NCBI RefSeq assembly: GCF_024648825.1
Contig: NZ_JANBBE010000002.1
Coordinates: 434,001-498,000 of the forward strand
Reading direction: 5' to 3'
DNA from: Lentzea californiensis
Lineage (GTDB): Bacteria > Actinomycetota > Actinomycetes > Mycobacteriales > Pseudonocardiaceae
DNA length: 64,000 bases
The first letter of the stretch is position 1, and every line of letters begins with the position of its first letter. This document shows, piece by piece, positions 16,325 to 25,065 of the stretch. The notes under the pieces are model-generated. The model had not been told where the DNA came from. It searched no databases and saw only the letters and a list, made by a program, of their open reading frames with translations. The position numbers were made by a program, and so were the translations under genes.

Positions 16325-16437
16325 CGCTGCGTTCACGCCCGGTTCGGCATCCGTCGAAACGGCAGGTGATCGGCGCTTCGGAAAAAATCTTGGGGACCGC
16401 GCGTCACTTTTGGCCCGCAGGCCCCTCTACCTGGGGT

Positions 16438-16472
16438 GAGGGACGACCGGAGCGAGGGCCCGGTCGTCCCTC
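16438..16472 (+). terminator. Hairpin with T-rich tail upstream of the sugar operon
   Basis: Perfect 13-bp stem (16438-16450 with 16460-16472), 9-nt loop, then TTCGTCGTTT. The run AAAAAA at 16382-16387 and the GGCCCGCAGGCCCC stretch lie just upstream. It looks like an intrinsic terminator, either isolating the operon or ending an unannotated short transcript. Confidence 0.55.
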
Positions 16473-16578
16473 TTCGTCGTTTCCGAGGGGCCTGTGACCG
16501 CTCCGTCCGGAACGTTCGGCGTTTCGGTCCAGGTTTTTGTTGCCTGCCTCCACAAAGTTACGGAACGATGTCGACCGC

Positions 16579-16620
16579 TTGACACCCGCGCGTCTCCGGT
16601 TGAGTGTGAGAGCGCTCTCA
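16579..16620 (+). promoter_or_regulatory. Promoter and LacI-type operator of the sugar ABC/beta-glucosidase operon
   Basis: A consensus -35 TTGACA (16579-16584) is followed after about 17 nt by GAGTGT as a weak -10, overlapping the perfect 14-bp palindrome TGAGAGCGCTCTCA (16607-16620). The palindrome resembles the CebR operator TGGGAGCGCTCCCA of Streptomyces at 12 of 14 bases, and its position over the -10/+1 region fits repression by a LacI-family protein; a LacI gene lies at 23.8 kb. Confidence 0.75.
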
Positions 16621-16661
16621 TCACAGTTAAGCGCCGCTCACGGCGTCGTCGAGGAGGACGG

Positions 16662-17924
16662 ATGAGCAGAAGGCTGGTCGGCAGCGCCGCTGCGACCCTC
16701 GTGATGGTTTTGGCCGCTGGATGCGGCGGGGGATCCCAGGCTGACGGCAAGATCGAGCTGTCGCTGGGCCTCTTCTCCGACTTCGGCTACGACAAGCTCA
16801 TCGAGGAGTACATGGCCTCGCACTCGAACATCAAGATCGAGCAGCGCAAGGTCAAGATGGAGCAGCACAACACGCAGCTCGCGACTCAGCTCGCGGGTGG
16901 CCGTGGTGCCGCGGACATCGTCGCCCTCGAGGAGGGCGTGGTCTCGCAGTTCCGCGCCTCCAAGGACAAGTTCGTGAACCTGGCGGAGTACGGCGCCAAG
17001 GACCTCAAGGACCAGTGGGCCGGGTGGAAGTGGAACCAGGGCACCGCCGACGGCGGTGAGTTCGTGCTGGGGCTGGGCACGGACATGGGCAGCCTCGGGC
17101 TCTGCTACCGCGCGGACCTGTTCGCGGCGGCGGGCCTGCCCACCGACCGGACCGAGGTCGCCAAGCTGTGGCCGACCTGGGCCGACTACGCGAAGGTCGC
17201 CGACCAGTTCGCGGCCAAGACGCCGAACGTGAAGTTCGTCGACACCGGCCGCAACGTCTACAAGGCGATCCTCGACCAGACCGAGGAGGGCTACTTCGCG
17301 AAGGACGACTCGTACATCGCGGAGAAGAACGACAAGGTCAAGACGGCGTTCGACACGGCGGCGGCGCTCGGCACCAAGGGGCAGACCGGTGCTCTCGAGC
17401 CGTTCAGCCAGGACTGGAACGTCGCGCTGAAGCAGGGTTCGTTCGCCACGACCACGTGCCCGGCCTGGGCGCTCGCGCTGATCAAGGCGGGTGCCGGCGA
17501 CGCGGCTGCCGGGAAGTGGGACGTGACGACGGCGCCCGGCGGTGGCGGCAACTGGGGCGGCTCGTTCCTGGCCGTCCCGAAGCAGGGCAAGCACCCGAAG
17601 GAGGCCTACGAGCTCGCCAAGTGGCTCACGGCCCCCGAGCAGCAGAAGCGGATCTTCAAGGAGACCGGCAACCTGCCGAGCCAGCCGAAGGTCTACCAGG
17701 ACGCAGAGGTGCAGGCGACCGTCAACGAGTACTTCAACAAGGCTCCGGTGGGTCAGATCTTCGCGACCTCCGCCGAGTCGCTGAAGCCGACCTACCGCGG
17801 CACGAAGGACTCGAAGGTCGGCCCGGTGTTCGCCACCGCGCTGACCCGCGTGGAGCAGGGCAAGCAGTCCGGGGCTGAAGCGTGGACGCAGGCCCTGAAG
17901 GAAGCGACGGACGCCGCCAAGTGA
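16662..17924 (+). CDS. Sugar ABC transporter substrate-binding lipoprotein (CebE-like)
   Basis: 420-aa extracellular binding protein, family 1. The signal peptide ends in lipobox LAAGC with Cys21. The body shows usual landmarks of CUT1 binding proteins: RGAADIVALEEGVVSQFR, GGNWGGSFLAVPKQGKHPKEAYELAKWL (quoted in parts) and a C-terminal ...ALKEATDAAK. ATG 16662 has GAGGAGG at good spacing. The adjacent beta-glucosidase and CebR-like operator suggest a beta-glucoside such as cellobiose; the substrate is inferred. The stop overlaps the first permease start (GTGA at 17921). Confidence 0.92.
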   Translation: MSRRLVGSAAATLVMVLAAGCGGGSQADGKIELSLGLFSDFGYDKLIEEYMASHSNIKIEQRKVKMEQHNTQLATQLAGGRGAADIVALEEGVVSQFRASKDKFVNLAEYGAKDLKDQWAGWKWNQGTADGGEFVLGLGTDMGSLGLCYRADLFAAAGLPTDRTEVAKLWPTWADYAKVADQFAAKTPNVKFVDTGRNVYKAILDQTEEGYFAKDDSYIAEKNDKVKTAFDTAAALGTKGQTGALEPFSQDWNVALKQGSFATTTCPAWALALIKAGAGDAAAGKWDVTTAPGGGGNWGGSFLAVPKQGKHPKEAYELAKWLTAPEQQKRIFKETGNLPSQPKVYQDAEVQATVNEYFNKAPVGQIFATSAESLKPTYRGTKDSKVGPVFATALTRVEQGKQSGAEAWTQALKEATDAAK

Positions 17925-18898
17925 CGGTGACTCGTCCAGAGACCGAGGCGGCTCCGGCCGTCTCGGTTTCGCCTTCCAAGGAGCCGAAGCGCTTCCGGCT
18001 GAGCCACTGGGACGCCAGGTACACGCCGTACCTGATCATCGCGCCGTTCTTCCTGGTGTTCGGGATCTTCGGGCTGTACCCGCTGGTGTACACGGCGTGG
18101 GTGTCGCTGCACGACTGGCAGCTGATCGACGGCAACCAGGGGTTCGTCGGTGTCGCCAACTACGTCGAGCTCTTCGGCGACGCCAAGTTCTGGAACGCGC
18201 TGTTCAACACGCTGAGCCTGTTCGTGCTCTCGACGGTGCCGCAGTTGCTGGCCGCGCTGGGCCTCGCCGCGTTGCTGGACCGGGGTCTGCGCGGGAGCGC
18301 GTTCTGGCGGGCCGGCGTGCTGCTGCCCAACGTCATCTCGGTCGCCGCGGTGGCGCTGGTGTTCGCGCAGTTCTTCGGCCGCGACTTCGGCATCGTGAAC
18401 TTCCTGCTCGGGTTCGTCGGCATCGACCCGATCGACTGGCGTGCCGAGACGTGGGCGTCGCACCTCGCGGTGTCGACCATGGTCATGTGGCGCTGGACCG
18501 GCTACAACGCGCTGATCTACCTGGCGGCGATGCAGTCCGTGCCCAAGGACATGTACGAGTCGGCCACCCTGGACGGCGCGGGGCGCTGGCGGATGTTCTG
18601 GTCGATCACCGTGCCGTCGATCAAGCCGACGATCCTGTTCACCGTCGTCACCTCGACGATCGGCGGTCTGCAGCTGTTCGCCGAACCCGCGCTGTTCGAC
18701 CCCGGGTTCGCCGCCAACAACTCCACCGGTGGTTCCGACCGGCAGTTCCAGACGCTGGTGCTCTACATGTACGAGAAGGGCTTCCGGTTGTTCGACGCCG
18801 GCTACGCGGCCACCGTCGCGTGGATGTTGTTCGTGGTCGTCCTGATCGTCGCGATCATCAACTTCGCGCTGACGCGCCGCATCGCGGGCAAGGGGTGA
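17921..18898 (+). CDS. Sugar ABC transporter permease 1 (CUT1, MalF/CebF-like)
   Basis: 325-aa permease with six predicted membrane segments, starting with YLIIAPFFLVFGIFGLYPLVYTAW (shown for orientation in part: YLIIAPFFLVFGIFG). The cytoplasmic EAA loop is YESATLDGAGRWRMFWSIT. GTG 17921 overlaps the binding-protein stop, so translation is coupled. It pairs with the second permease 4 nt downstream. No dedicated ATPase gene is in the operon, which fits actinomycete CUT1 systems that share a genomic MsiK-type ATPase. Confidence 0.92.
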   Translation: MTVTRPETEAAPAVSVSPSKEPKRFRLSHWDARYTPYLIIAPFFLVFGIFGLYPLVYTAWVSLHDWQLIDGNQGFVGVANYVELFGDAKFWNALFNTLSLFVLSTVPQLLAALGLAALLDRGLRGSAFWRAGVLLPNVISVAAVALVFAQFFGRDFGIVNFLLGFVGIDPIDWRAETWASHLAVSTMVMWRWTGYNALIYLAAMQSVPKDMYESATLDGAGRWRMFWSITVPSIKPTILFTVVTSTIGGLQLFAEPALFDPGFAANNSTGGSDRQFQTLVLYMYEKGFRLFDAGYAATVAWMLFVVVLIVAIINFALTRRIAGKG

Positions 18899-18902
18899 TC
18901 GC

Positions 18903-19727
18903 ATGAAGAACGCCAAGGCGGGACCCCTGCTCTACGGGTTCCTGGTCGCCGTGCTCGCCGCGTCGATCTTCCCGCTGTACTACTCGTTCATCGTCGCGTC
19001 GAAGGACAACTCCGTCCTCGGCGAGAAGGTCCCGCCGCTGGTCCCCGGCGGCAACCTGGTCGAGAACATCACCCGCGTCTTCGACACCGTCGACTTCTGG
19101 CTCGCCATGCAGAACTCGTTCATCGTGGCGTCGAGCGTGGCGATCTCGAACGTCGTGCTGGGCACGCTGGCCGGGTTCGCGTTCTCGCGGCTGCGGTTCC
19201 GGGGCCGCGACTCGCTGTTCCTGGTCGTGCTCGGCACCGCGATGGTGCCGACGCAGCTCGGCGTGATCCCGCTGTACATGCTGATGTCCGACCTCGACTG
19301 GTACGGCACCCTGCAGGCGGTCATCGTGCCGGTGCTGATCGGCTCGTTCGCGGTGTTCTGGATGCGCCAGGCGTGCGAGGAGACCGTGCCGTACGAGCTG
19401 ATCGAGGCGGCACGCATGGACGGCTGCTCGGTGCTGCGGACGTTCTGGCACGTAGGGTTCCCGGCGGTGCGGCCCCAGGCGGCGGTGCTGGGGATGTTCA
19501 CGTTCATGACGGCCTGGAACGACTTCTTCTGGCCGTTGATCGTGCTCGACCCCAACGACAGCCCGACGGTCCAGGTGGCCCTGTCGACGCTGGCCAGCGG
19601 GTACTACACCGACTACTCGCTGATGCTCGCCGGCGCCTCCATCGCGGTGCTGCCGGTGATCGCGATCTTCGTCCTGCTGTCGCGTCAGATCGTGGGCGGC
19701 ATCATGCAGGGCGCCCTAAAGGGATGA
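18903..19727 (+). CDS. Sugar ABC transporter permease 2 (CUT1, MalG/CebG-like)
   Basis: 274-aa integral membrane protein with about six segments (LLYGFLVAVLAASIFPLYYS first; last VLPVIAIFVLLSRQIVGGIM). EAA loop: YELIEAARMDGCSVLRTFWH. Ends GIMQGALKG, the usual MalG-type C-terminus. The gene sits 4 nt after the first permease and 36 nt before the beta-glucosidase, in one likely transcript controlled by the palindrome at 16607. Confidence 0.93.
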   Translation: MKNAKAGPLLYGFLVAVLAASIFPLYYSFIVASKDNSVLGEKVPPLVPGGNLVENITRVFDTVDFWLAMQNSFIVASSVAISNVVLGTLAGFAFSRLRFRGRDSLFLVVLGTAMVPTQLGVIPLYMLMSDLDWYGTLQAVIVPVLIGSFAVFWMRQACEETVPYELIEAARMDGCSVLRTFWHVGFPAVRPQAAVLGMFTFMTAWNDFFWPLIVLDPNDSPTVQVALSTLASGYYTDYSLMLAGASIAVLPVIAIFVLLSRQIVGGIMQGALKG

Positions 19728-19763
19728 CACTCAGCAGGGCTCAAGCCACAAGGATGTGAATGT

Positions 19764-21170
19764 ATGACGACCGACTCGGACGTCGAGGTCGGGCAGGAGG
19801 TGCTGACCTTCCCGCCGGACTTCCTCTGGGGAGCGGCGACCGCGGCGTTCCAGATCGAAGGTGCGACCACGGCGGACGGTCGTGGCGCGTCGATCTGGGA
19901 CACGTTCGCCGCGACGCCCGGCAAGGTGCTGGCCGGTGACACGGGCGACCCCGCCTGCGACCACTACCACCGGTACCGGTCCGATGTGGACCTGATGGAG
20001 TCCCTCGGCCTGGCCTCGTACCGGTTCTCCGTCGCGTGGCCCCGGATCCAGCCCAACGGCAGCGGCAAGGTCGAGGAGCGCGGGCTCGCGTTCTACGACC
20101 GGCTGGTGGACTCGCTGCTGGAGAAGGACATCCAGCCGCTCGCCACGCTGTACCACTGGGACCTGCCGCAGGTCCTGGAGGACTTCGGCGGCTGGCGCAA
20201 CCGCGACACCGCCTACCGCTTCGCGGAGTACGCGGCCATCGTGCACGAGCGGCTCGGCGACCGGGTGCAGGCCTGGACCACGCTGAACGAACCGTGGGTC
20301 TCGGCGTTCCTGGGCTACGGCAACGGGATCCACGCGCCGGGCATCACCGACGCGGTGGCGTCACTGGAGGCGGCGCACCACCTGCTGCTGGCCCACGGGC
20401 TCGCCACGCAGGCGTTGCGCGCGCAGGCACCGGAGTCGCACCGGCTGTCGATCGTGCTCAACTTCAGCACGATCTGGGGCGACGACGCGGAGGCCGTCCG
20501 CAAGGTCGACGGCCTGCAGAACCGCATCCTGCTCGACCCGGTCCTCGGCAAGGGCTACCCGCTCGACGTCCTGCAGGACACGACGTGGCTGGGTGACTGG
20601 ACGAACGTGGTCCGCGACGGGGACATGGAGACCATCGCGACCCCGGTCGACTGGATCGGCGTGAACTACTACAACCCGACCCGCGTCGCGCCGGCCGACC
20701 CGGACTTCGTGCCGGCCGGTCCGCACGCGGGCCTGCGCGGTGTGTCCATCCAGCCGCCGCAGGGCGAGCTCACCGGCTTCGGGTGGGAGCAGAACGCCGA
20801 CGCGTTCACCGAACTGCTGGTGCGCCTGTCCCGGGACACGGCGGGGGTGCCGCTGGTGGTGACGGAGAACGGGTCCGCGTTCCCGGACGTCGTCGACCCG
20901 GCGGGTCGCGTGTACGACGTCCAGCGGACGAAGTACCTGGTGGACCACGTGCGCGCGGTGCACAGGGCGATCTCCGAGGGTGCCGACATCCGCGGCTACC
21001 TGGCGTGGTCGCTGCTCGACAACTTCGAGTGGGCGGCCGGGTACTCGCAGCGGTTCGGGATCGTGCACGTCGACTTCGAGACGCAGCAGCGCACGGTCAA
21101 GGAGAGCGCGGCCACGCTGTCCCGGATCATCGGGCGGAACGGGCTCCCCGCGCACGGTTACACCGTTTAG
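19764..21170 (+). CDS. Beta-glucosidase, glycoside hydrolase family 1
   Basis: 468-aa cytosolic GH1 enzyme that hydrolyses imported beta-glucosides such as cellobiose to glucose. N-terminal signature FPPDFLWGAATAAFQIEG; general acid/base Glu176 in TLNEPWVS; nucleophile Glu368 in VTENGSAF; aglycone-site strings WSLLDNFEWAAGYSQRFG. No signal peptide, matching uptake before hydrolysis. It is the last gene of the ABC operon, the same order as cebEFG-bglC of Streptomyces. Confidence 0.95.
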   Translation: MTTDSDVEVGQEVLTFPPDFLWGAATAAFQIEGATTADGRGASIWDTFAATPGKVLAGDTGDPACDHYHRYRSDVDLMESLGLASYRFSVAWPRIQPNGSGKVEERGLAFYDRLVDSLLEKDIQPLATLYHWDLPQVLEDFGGWRNRDTAYRFAEYAAIVHERLGDRVQAWTTLNEPWVSAFLGYGNGIHAPGITDAVASLEAAHHLLLAHGLATQALRAQAPESHRLSIVLNFSTIWGDDAEAVRKVDGLQNRILLDPVLGKGYPLDVLQDTTWLGDWTNVVRDGDMETIATPVDWIGVNYYNPTRVAPADPDFVPAGPHAGLRGVSIQPPQGELTGFGWEQNADAFTELLVRLSRDTAGVPLVVTENGSAFPDVVDPAGRVYDVQRTKYLVDHVRAVHRAISEGADIRGYLAWSLLDNFEWAAGYSQRFGIVHVDFETQQRTVKESAATLSRIIGRNGLPAHGYTV

Positions 21171-21197
21171 CGCACAGGACGGGCCGAGGGGGCCTTG

Positions 21198-21243
21198 GCG
21201 CTCTCACCTGCGGATACTCGTGTCCACAGGTGAGAGCGCTCTC
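21198..21243. promoter_or_regulatory. Second LacI-type palindrome built into a hairpin downstream of the beta-glucosidase
   Basis: GAGAGCGCTCTC (21232-21243) repeats the core of the operon operator. Its left part also pairs with 21198-21210 (13-bp arms GCGCTCTCACCTG / CAGGTGAGAGCGC, 16-nt loop), making a terminator-like hairpin 27 nt after the stop. It has no gene start next to it: both flanking genes end here. It may serve as an auxiliary operator, a terminator, or both. Confidence 0.55.
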
Positions 21244-21306
21244 TTGTGAGTGGTGTGGCCTGGCTCGTTGCCGGTGAATTCGCGGTCAGACGGGCGCATC
21301 GCGGCG

Positions 21307-21351
21307 CCGCCCCCACGTCTTCGTACTGGTTGTACGGGGGCGTGGGGGCGG
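21307..21351. terminator. Bidirectional terminator between beta-glucosidase and phytase-like gene
   Basis: Outer 11-bp stem (21307-21317 with 21341-21351), a 4x4 internal loop, and an inner 5-bp stem CGTAC/GTACG. It lies 58 nt beyond the stop of the minus-strand gene ending at 21409. Confidence 0.7.
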
Positions 21352-21408
21352 TGTCGTGAGGTGTCCTGCTGAGCGTGAATTCGCCCGTAACGGGCCGGGT
21401 CACGCCAC

Positions 21409-22608
21409 TCAACGCCTGCGGAGGACCCTCGGGTCGGCGTGCAGGTTCTCTCCGAGCCTGATGGTGATGAACTCGTTGTTGTCCGGCTTGCCCGGCGTGC
21501 GGCCCGACGACGACGGGAAGTTGTTGTCGTTGAGCACCGCGAGCGTGCGGTCGTCGAGGATGGTGACGTCCTCGATCGTGACGAACGGGAACCTGAACGG
21601 GTCCGCTTGCCCGCCGACGTGCTTCGGATTGGCGAGGTTCAGCAGGTCGGCGATCAGCGTCTTGTCGAGCTTGCCGTCGGAGTTCCTGTCGCGCTTGTCG
21701 GCGAGGTAGACGCGCTTGACGATCGCGTCGGCGCCCTGGGCGCTGTCCCGCTCGATGATCAGCAGCCGGTTGTCGTCGACCGCGATGGCGTCGCCGATGG
21801 CGAAGTTCGGGTCTTCCAGCTGGTAGCGCCAGGTCTTCCCGGTGAAGCTGTTGCTCGCGATGTCGAACTCGTTGAGGCGCAGCGTGCCCGGCGTGTCACC
21901 GGCGACGGTGCCCTCCAGCAGCGCGTTGATCCTCTTGCCGTCCGGCGAGAGCGTGATGCCCTCGAAGCCCTTGCTGCCGCCCAGGTTCGGGTTGCCCGCG
22001 GGGTTCTCCGGAGCGCGCACGTCCGGCAGAGGGGCCGGAGGTGCCATCAGGCGGCCCGCGCGGTCGAAGTGCAGCAGGTACGGGCCGAACTCGTCGCCCA
22101 TCCAGTAGGTGCCGTCGGCGCCGCGGGTGACCGACTCGACGTCGATGTCGGCACCGGTGATCACCCGGTCCTGCCTGGTCAGCGGGAACGGGATGTGGCC
22201 GTTCGGGTCGGTCAGCGTGACGCCGCCGAGCACGTCGACGGTGTTCTTCGCGAAGTCCGGCGCGATGCGGTGGATGCGCAGCAGGAAGTCCGCGCTGTTG
22301 GCCTTGGTGCCGTAGCCGTTGTCGGAGATGGCGTCGAACGTACCGTCGCTGTTGCGGACGAGACCGCTGAAGCCTTGGATCGGCTGGTCCGGGAACGGCG
22401 GCGTGACCCCGTTGATCGGGGCCGTCCCCAGTGCCGCGCCGCTCGGTTCGCTGCCGGGCAGGTAGGTCTCCGCCGGGAGGAATGCGAAGTTCGTCAGCGT
22501 GGCCTGCCGGGGAGGCTTCTGGCCGGAGGCTCCGGGAGCGGCGGTGGTGGGCGTGGCCAGTGCCGTGACGGTGAGCAAAGTGAGGCCTACGGCCAGTGTT
22601 CTCCTCAT
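21409..22608 (-). CDS. Secreted esterase-like/phytase-like family protein
   Basis: 399 aa. A clear Sec signal peptide (RRTLAVGLTLLTVTALATPTTAAPG) is followed by a phytase-like esterase domain, with typical strings GFSGLVRNSDGTFDAISDNGYG (quoted in parts), GADGTYWMGDEFGPYLLHFD and GFEGITLSPDGKRINALLEG. The family is a predicted beta-propeller; members are described as extracellular phytase-like or esterase-like proteins, but activity is unproven for most. ATG 22608 is preceded by AGGG. It is convergent with the beta-glucosidase and divergent from the ACT-GNAT gene. Confidence 0.88.
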   Translation of the reverse strand: MRRTLAVGLTLLTVTALATPTTAAPGASGQKPPRQATLTNFAFLPAETYLPGSEPSGAALGTAPINGVTPPFPDQPIQGFSGLVRNSDGTFDAISDNGYGTKANSADFLLRIHRIAPDFAKNTVDVLGGVTLTDPNGHIPFPLTRQDRVITGADIDVESVTRGADGTYWMGDEFGPYLLHFDRAGRLMAPPAPLPDVRAPENPAGNPNLGGSKGFEGITLSPDGKRINALLEGTVAGDTPGTLRLNEFDIASNSFTGKTWRYQLEDPNFAIGDAIAVDDNRLLIIERDSAQGADAIVKRVYLADKRDRNSDGKLDKTLIADLLNLANPKHVGGQADPFRFPFVTIEDVTILDDRTLAVLNDNNFPSSSGRTPGKPDNNEFITIRLGENLHADPRVLRRR

Positions 22609-22680
22609 GCGGCGACCCTATGACGAGCGTTTTACCCGTGGTTCGCCTCGCGGCAACAAGTTCCATGAACTCTTGACGTC

Positions 22681-23703
22681 ATGACGACGACCTGGCGCCT
22701 GCGCTTCGAACTCAGCGACAGCCCCGGCGCGCTCGCGCGCGTCACCGTCCGGCTGGCCTCGGCCGACTGCAACGTCCTCGCGCTGCACGTGATCCCCGTG
22801 CCCGGCGGGGTGCTCGACGAGATCGTCGTGCGGGCGGCTCCCGGCGTGCTCCCGGCGGACCTCGTCGAGGCGGTGCGCGGCGAGGGCGGCAAGCGCGTCG
22901 GCATCACCCGAGCCGACCTGCGCGACCTCGTCGACGAGCCGACCGCCGTCCTGCGCGCCGCACGCATGGCGCTCACCGACCCGGAACAGACCGGCGACGC
23001 ACTCCGCCAGGTGCTGGCCGCCGACTCTGTGACGGTCGGCGAGGCCGCCGACGGCCAGGTCCAGCTGGGAGAGTGGGTGGCCCGGCGGGGCTGGGCCCCG
23101 TTCACCCAGGTCGAACTCACGCGCGCGCAGGCGTTGCTCGACCTCGTGGACGCGCCGGCGCCCTCGATGCGCGCGGTGCTCAGCGACGACGGCGCGGCAC
23201 TGGTCCTGCGTCCGGGGACCGGCGAGGACGAGGACGCCGTCGCCGCCCTGCACTCCCGCTGTTCGATGAGGACGATGTTCAACCGCTACCACTCGGGCAT
23301 GCGCACCGTGCCCCGCCGCTGGTTGCACCGCCTGCTCAACCCGCCGCGCGGCACCACGGTCCTCGCCCAGTGCGGCGACCAGGTCGTGGCGCTGGGACAG
23401 CTCATCCACACCGGCACGCCGGACTGCGCCGAGATCTCGTTGTTGGTCGAGGACGCCTGGCAACGCCGAGGCGTGGGCGCGGCACTGCTCGGAGCCCTGG
23501 CCTCGGACGCCCGCGCGGCCGGGTTCACGGAACTCGTCGCGTGGTGCCTGCCTTCCGAAACCGCCCTGGTTCGCACGGCCGCACGCGCCGGCCTCGCCAC
23601 CACGACACGCCGTGAGGACGGTCTGCTCCGAGTTTCGATCGCGCCTCGCGTGCGTGCCCTGAAGACGCCGGAAGCCGCGGAGGTCGCCGAAAAAACACGA
23701 TGA
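22681..23703 (+). CDS. ACT-domain GNAT acetyltransferase (putative amino-acid-regulated protein lysine acetyltransferase)
   Basis: 340 aa. Residues ~4-75 form an ACT fold (WRLRFELSDSPGALARVTVRLA, N-V-L-A-L-H-V-I-P). Residues ~180-325 are a GNAT domain with the acetyl-CoA-binding loop VEDAWQRRGVGAALLGALA. Proteins with this architecture from actinomycetes, including Actinosynnema and Micromonospora, have been reported as lysine acetyltransferases allosterically controlled by amino acids, with acyl-CoA synthetases among substrates. The ATG lies within TGACGTCA (22674-22681) and lacks a clear ribosome site, so the transcript may be leaderless. Ligand and substrate here are unknown. Confidence 0.82.
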   Translation: MTTTWRLRFELSDSPGALARVTVRLASADCNVLALHVIPVPGGVLDEIVVRAAPGVLPADLVEAVRGEGGKRVGITRADLRDLVDEPTAVLRAARMALTDPEQTGDALRQVLAADSVTVGEAADGQVQLGEWVARRGWAPFTQVELTRAQALLDLVDAPAPSMRAVLSDDGAALVLRPGTGEDEDAVAALHSRCSMRTMFNRYHSGMRTVPRRWLHRLLNPPRGTTVLAQCGDQVVALGQLIHTGTPDCAEISLLVEDAWQRRGVGAALLGALASDARAAGFTELVAWCLPSETALVRTAARAGLATTTRREDGLLRVSIAPRVRALKTPEAAEVAEKTR

Positions 23704-23717
23704 ACAGCGCGGAAACC

Positions 23718-23752
23718 CTCCGCGGAGATCCTTTGGGGCTAAGCTGCTTAGC
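23718..23752 (+). promoter_or_regulatory. Palindromes in the lacI-family gene promoter region
   Basis: CTCCGCGGAG (23718-23727) and GCTAAG-ctg-CTTAGC (23738-23752) lie 30-65 nt before the regulator start. Neither matches the GAGAGCGCTCTC operator, so autoregulation by that sequence is not evident. Confidence 0.35.
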
Positions 23753-23781
23753 GGATCAAAGGTTTTCATCGAGGAGTGGTG

Positions 23782-24807
23782 GTGCTCGTGTCCAACCACG
23801 CGCGTCCGACGTTGGAAGACGTTGCCGCGAGGGCAGGGGTTTCCCGCGCGACAGCGTCACGGGTGCTGAACGCGTCACCGCGCGTCAGCCCGGAGGCCCT
23901 GGAAGCGGTCAACGCCGCGGTGACGGCGCTGAACTACCAGCCCAACCGCGCCGCGCGCGCGTTGGTCACCCGCCGCACAGGCGCCGTGGCCGTGCTGTTC
24001 TCCGAGCCGGAGCCCAAGATCTTCGACGACCCGCACTTCGCGCGCCTGATCCGTGCGGGGGCACGGGCCCTGGCCGACGTCGACGTGCAGATGGTCCTCA
24101 TGCTGGTGCACTCGCTGGACGACCAGATCCGGGCGCACCGCTTCCTGGCCGGCGGTCACGTCGACGGTGCCCTGGTGTTCGCACCGCACCGCAACGATGA
24201 GCTGGTCTCGATCGTGAAGAAGCTGCCGCTGCCGGTCGTGTACGCCGGCAAGCCGTGGGGATCGTTGCGGGGCATGCACCTCGTGGACAACGACAACGAG
24301 GGCGGCGCCGTGCTCGCCACCGAGCACCTCAAGTCCCTCGGCCGCAAGAAGATCGTCCACGTCTCCGGCCCCTTGGACGAACTGTCCGCCATAGACCGTC
24401 TGAACGGGTTCAAGTCGGCCATGTCGCTGGACGACAAGGGATTGGCTCGGCTCACCGAGGACGGTGGGTTCACCCGTGAAGGTGGGCGCAAGGCCATGTC
24501 CTCGTTGCTGGCGCGGGTGCCTGCGCTCGACGCGGTGTTCGTGGCCTCCGACCTGATGGCGGCCGGGGCGTTGGAGACGTTGAACGAGGCTGGGAAGCGG
24601 GTTCCCGAGGATGTCGCCGTGGTCGGGTTCGACGATCACGTGGCCATCGCCGAGCACACCTCGCCGCCGTTGACTTCGGTTCGGCAGGATTCCGATGAGC
24701 AGGTCAAGGTGATGGTCGAGCACCTGGTGAAGCTGCTTCGGGATGAGACTGTGAAGCGGAAGCAGCAGATGCTGCCCACTGTGTTGGTGCGGCGCGAGTC
24801 TGCCTGA
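23782..24807 (+). CDS. LacI-family transcriptional regulator, candidate repressor of the sugar/beta-glucosidase operon
   Basis: About 341 aa. The N-terminal helix-turn-helix and hinge (PTLEDVAARAGVSRATASRVLN, quoted in part; NYQPNRAARAL) precede a periplasmic-binding-protein-like effector domain (RRTGAVAVLFSEPEPKIFDD through VAVVGFDDHVAIAEH). Four in-frame GTG codons are possible (23776, 23779, 23782, 23788); GAGGAG at 23771-23776 best fits 23782. It is the only LacI protein in the window and lies 4 kb from the 14-bp palindrome before the ABC operon, so it is the obvious CebR-like candidate; the link is inferred. Confidence 0.9.
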   Translation: MLVSNHARPTLEDVAARAGVSRATASRVLNASPRVSPEALEAVNAAVTALNYQPNRAARALVTRRTGAVAVLFSEPEPKIFDDPHFARLIRAGARALADVDVQMVLMLVHSLDDQIRAHRFLAGGHVDGALVFAPHRNDELVSIVKKLPLPVVYAGKPWGSLRGMHLVDNDNEGGAVLATEHLKSLGRKKIVHVSGPLDELSAIDRLNGFKSAMSLDDKGLARLTEDGGFTREGGRKAMSSLLARVPALDAVFVASDLMAAGALETLNEAGKRVPEDVAVVGFDDHVAIAEHTSPPLTSVRQDSDEQVKVMVEHLVKLLRDETVKRKQQMLPTVLVRRESA

Positions 24808-25065
24808 AGCTTTCGGGCGGGCTTGCTGTTGCGTTGAGCGGTCACTCCATCGAGGAATGACTGCTTTCCTGCGGCATTGCTTGTGGTCTGGCGTTATCAG
24901 TTCAGGCCAGACCCTGCGTGCAGCCCCGCGGACCAACCTCATCGCTGCCCGGCCTCTGCCAGCGGCCGCTGCCTCGTCTCGCGGAACTGTCAGACCTCGC
25001 CGCTACCTTGGGACGCGGGGGATCCCAAACACGAGGGGACCCCTGCGCGAGCCTGCTCCGACCGC

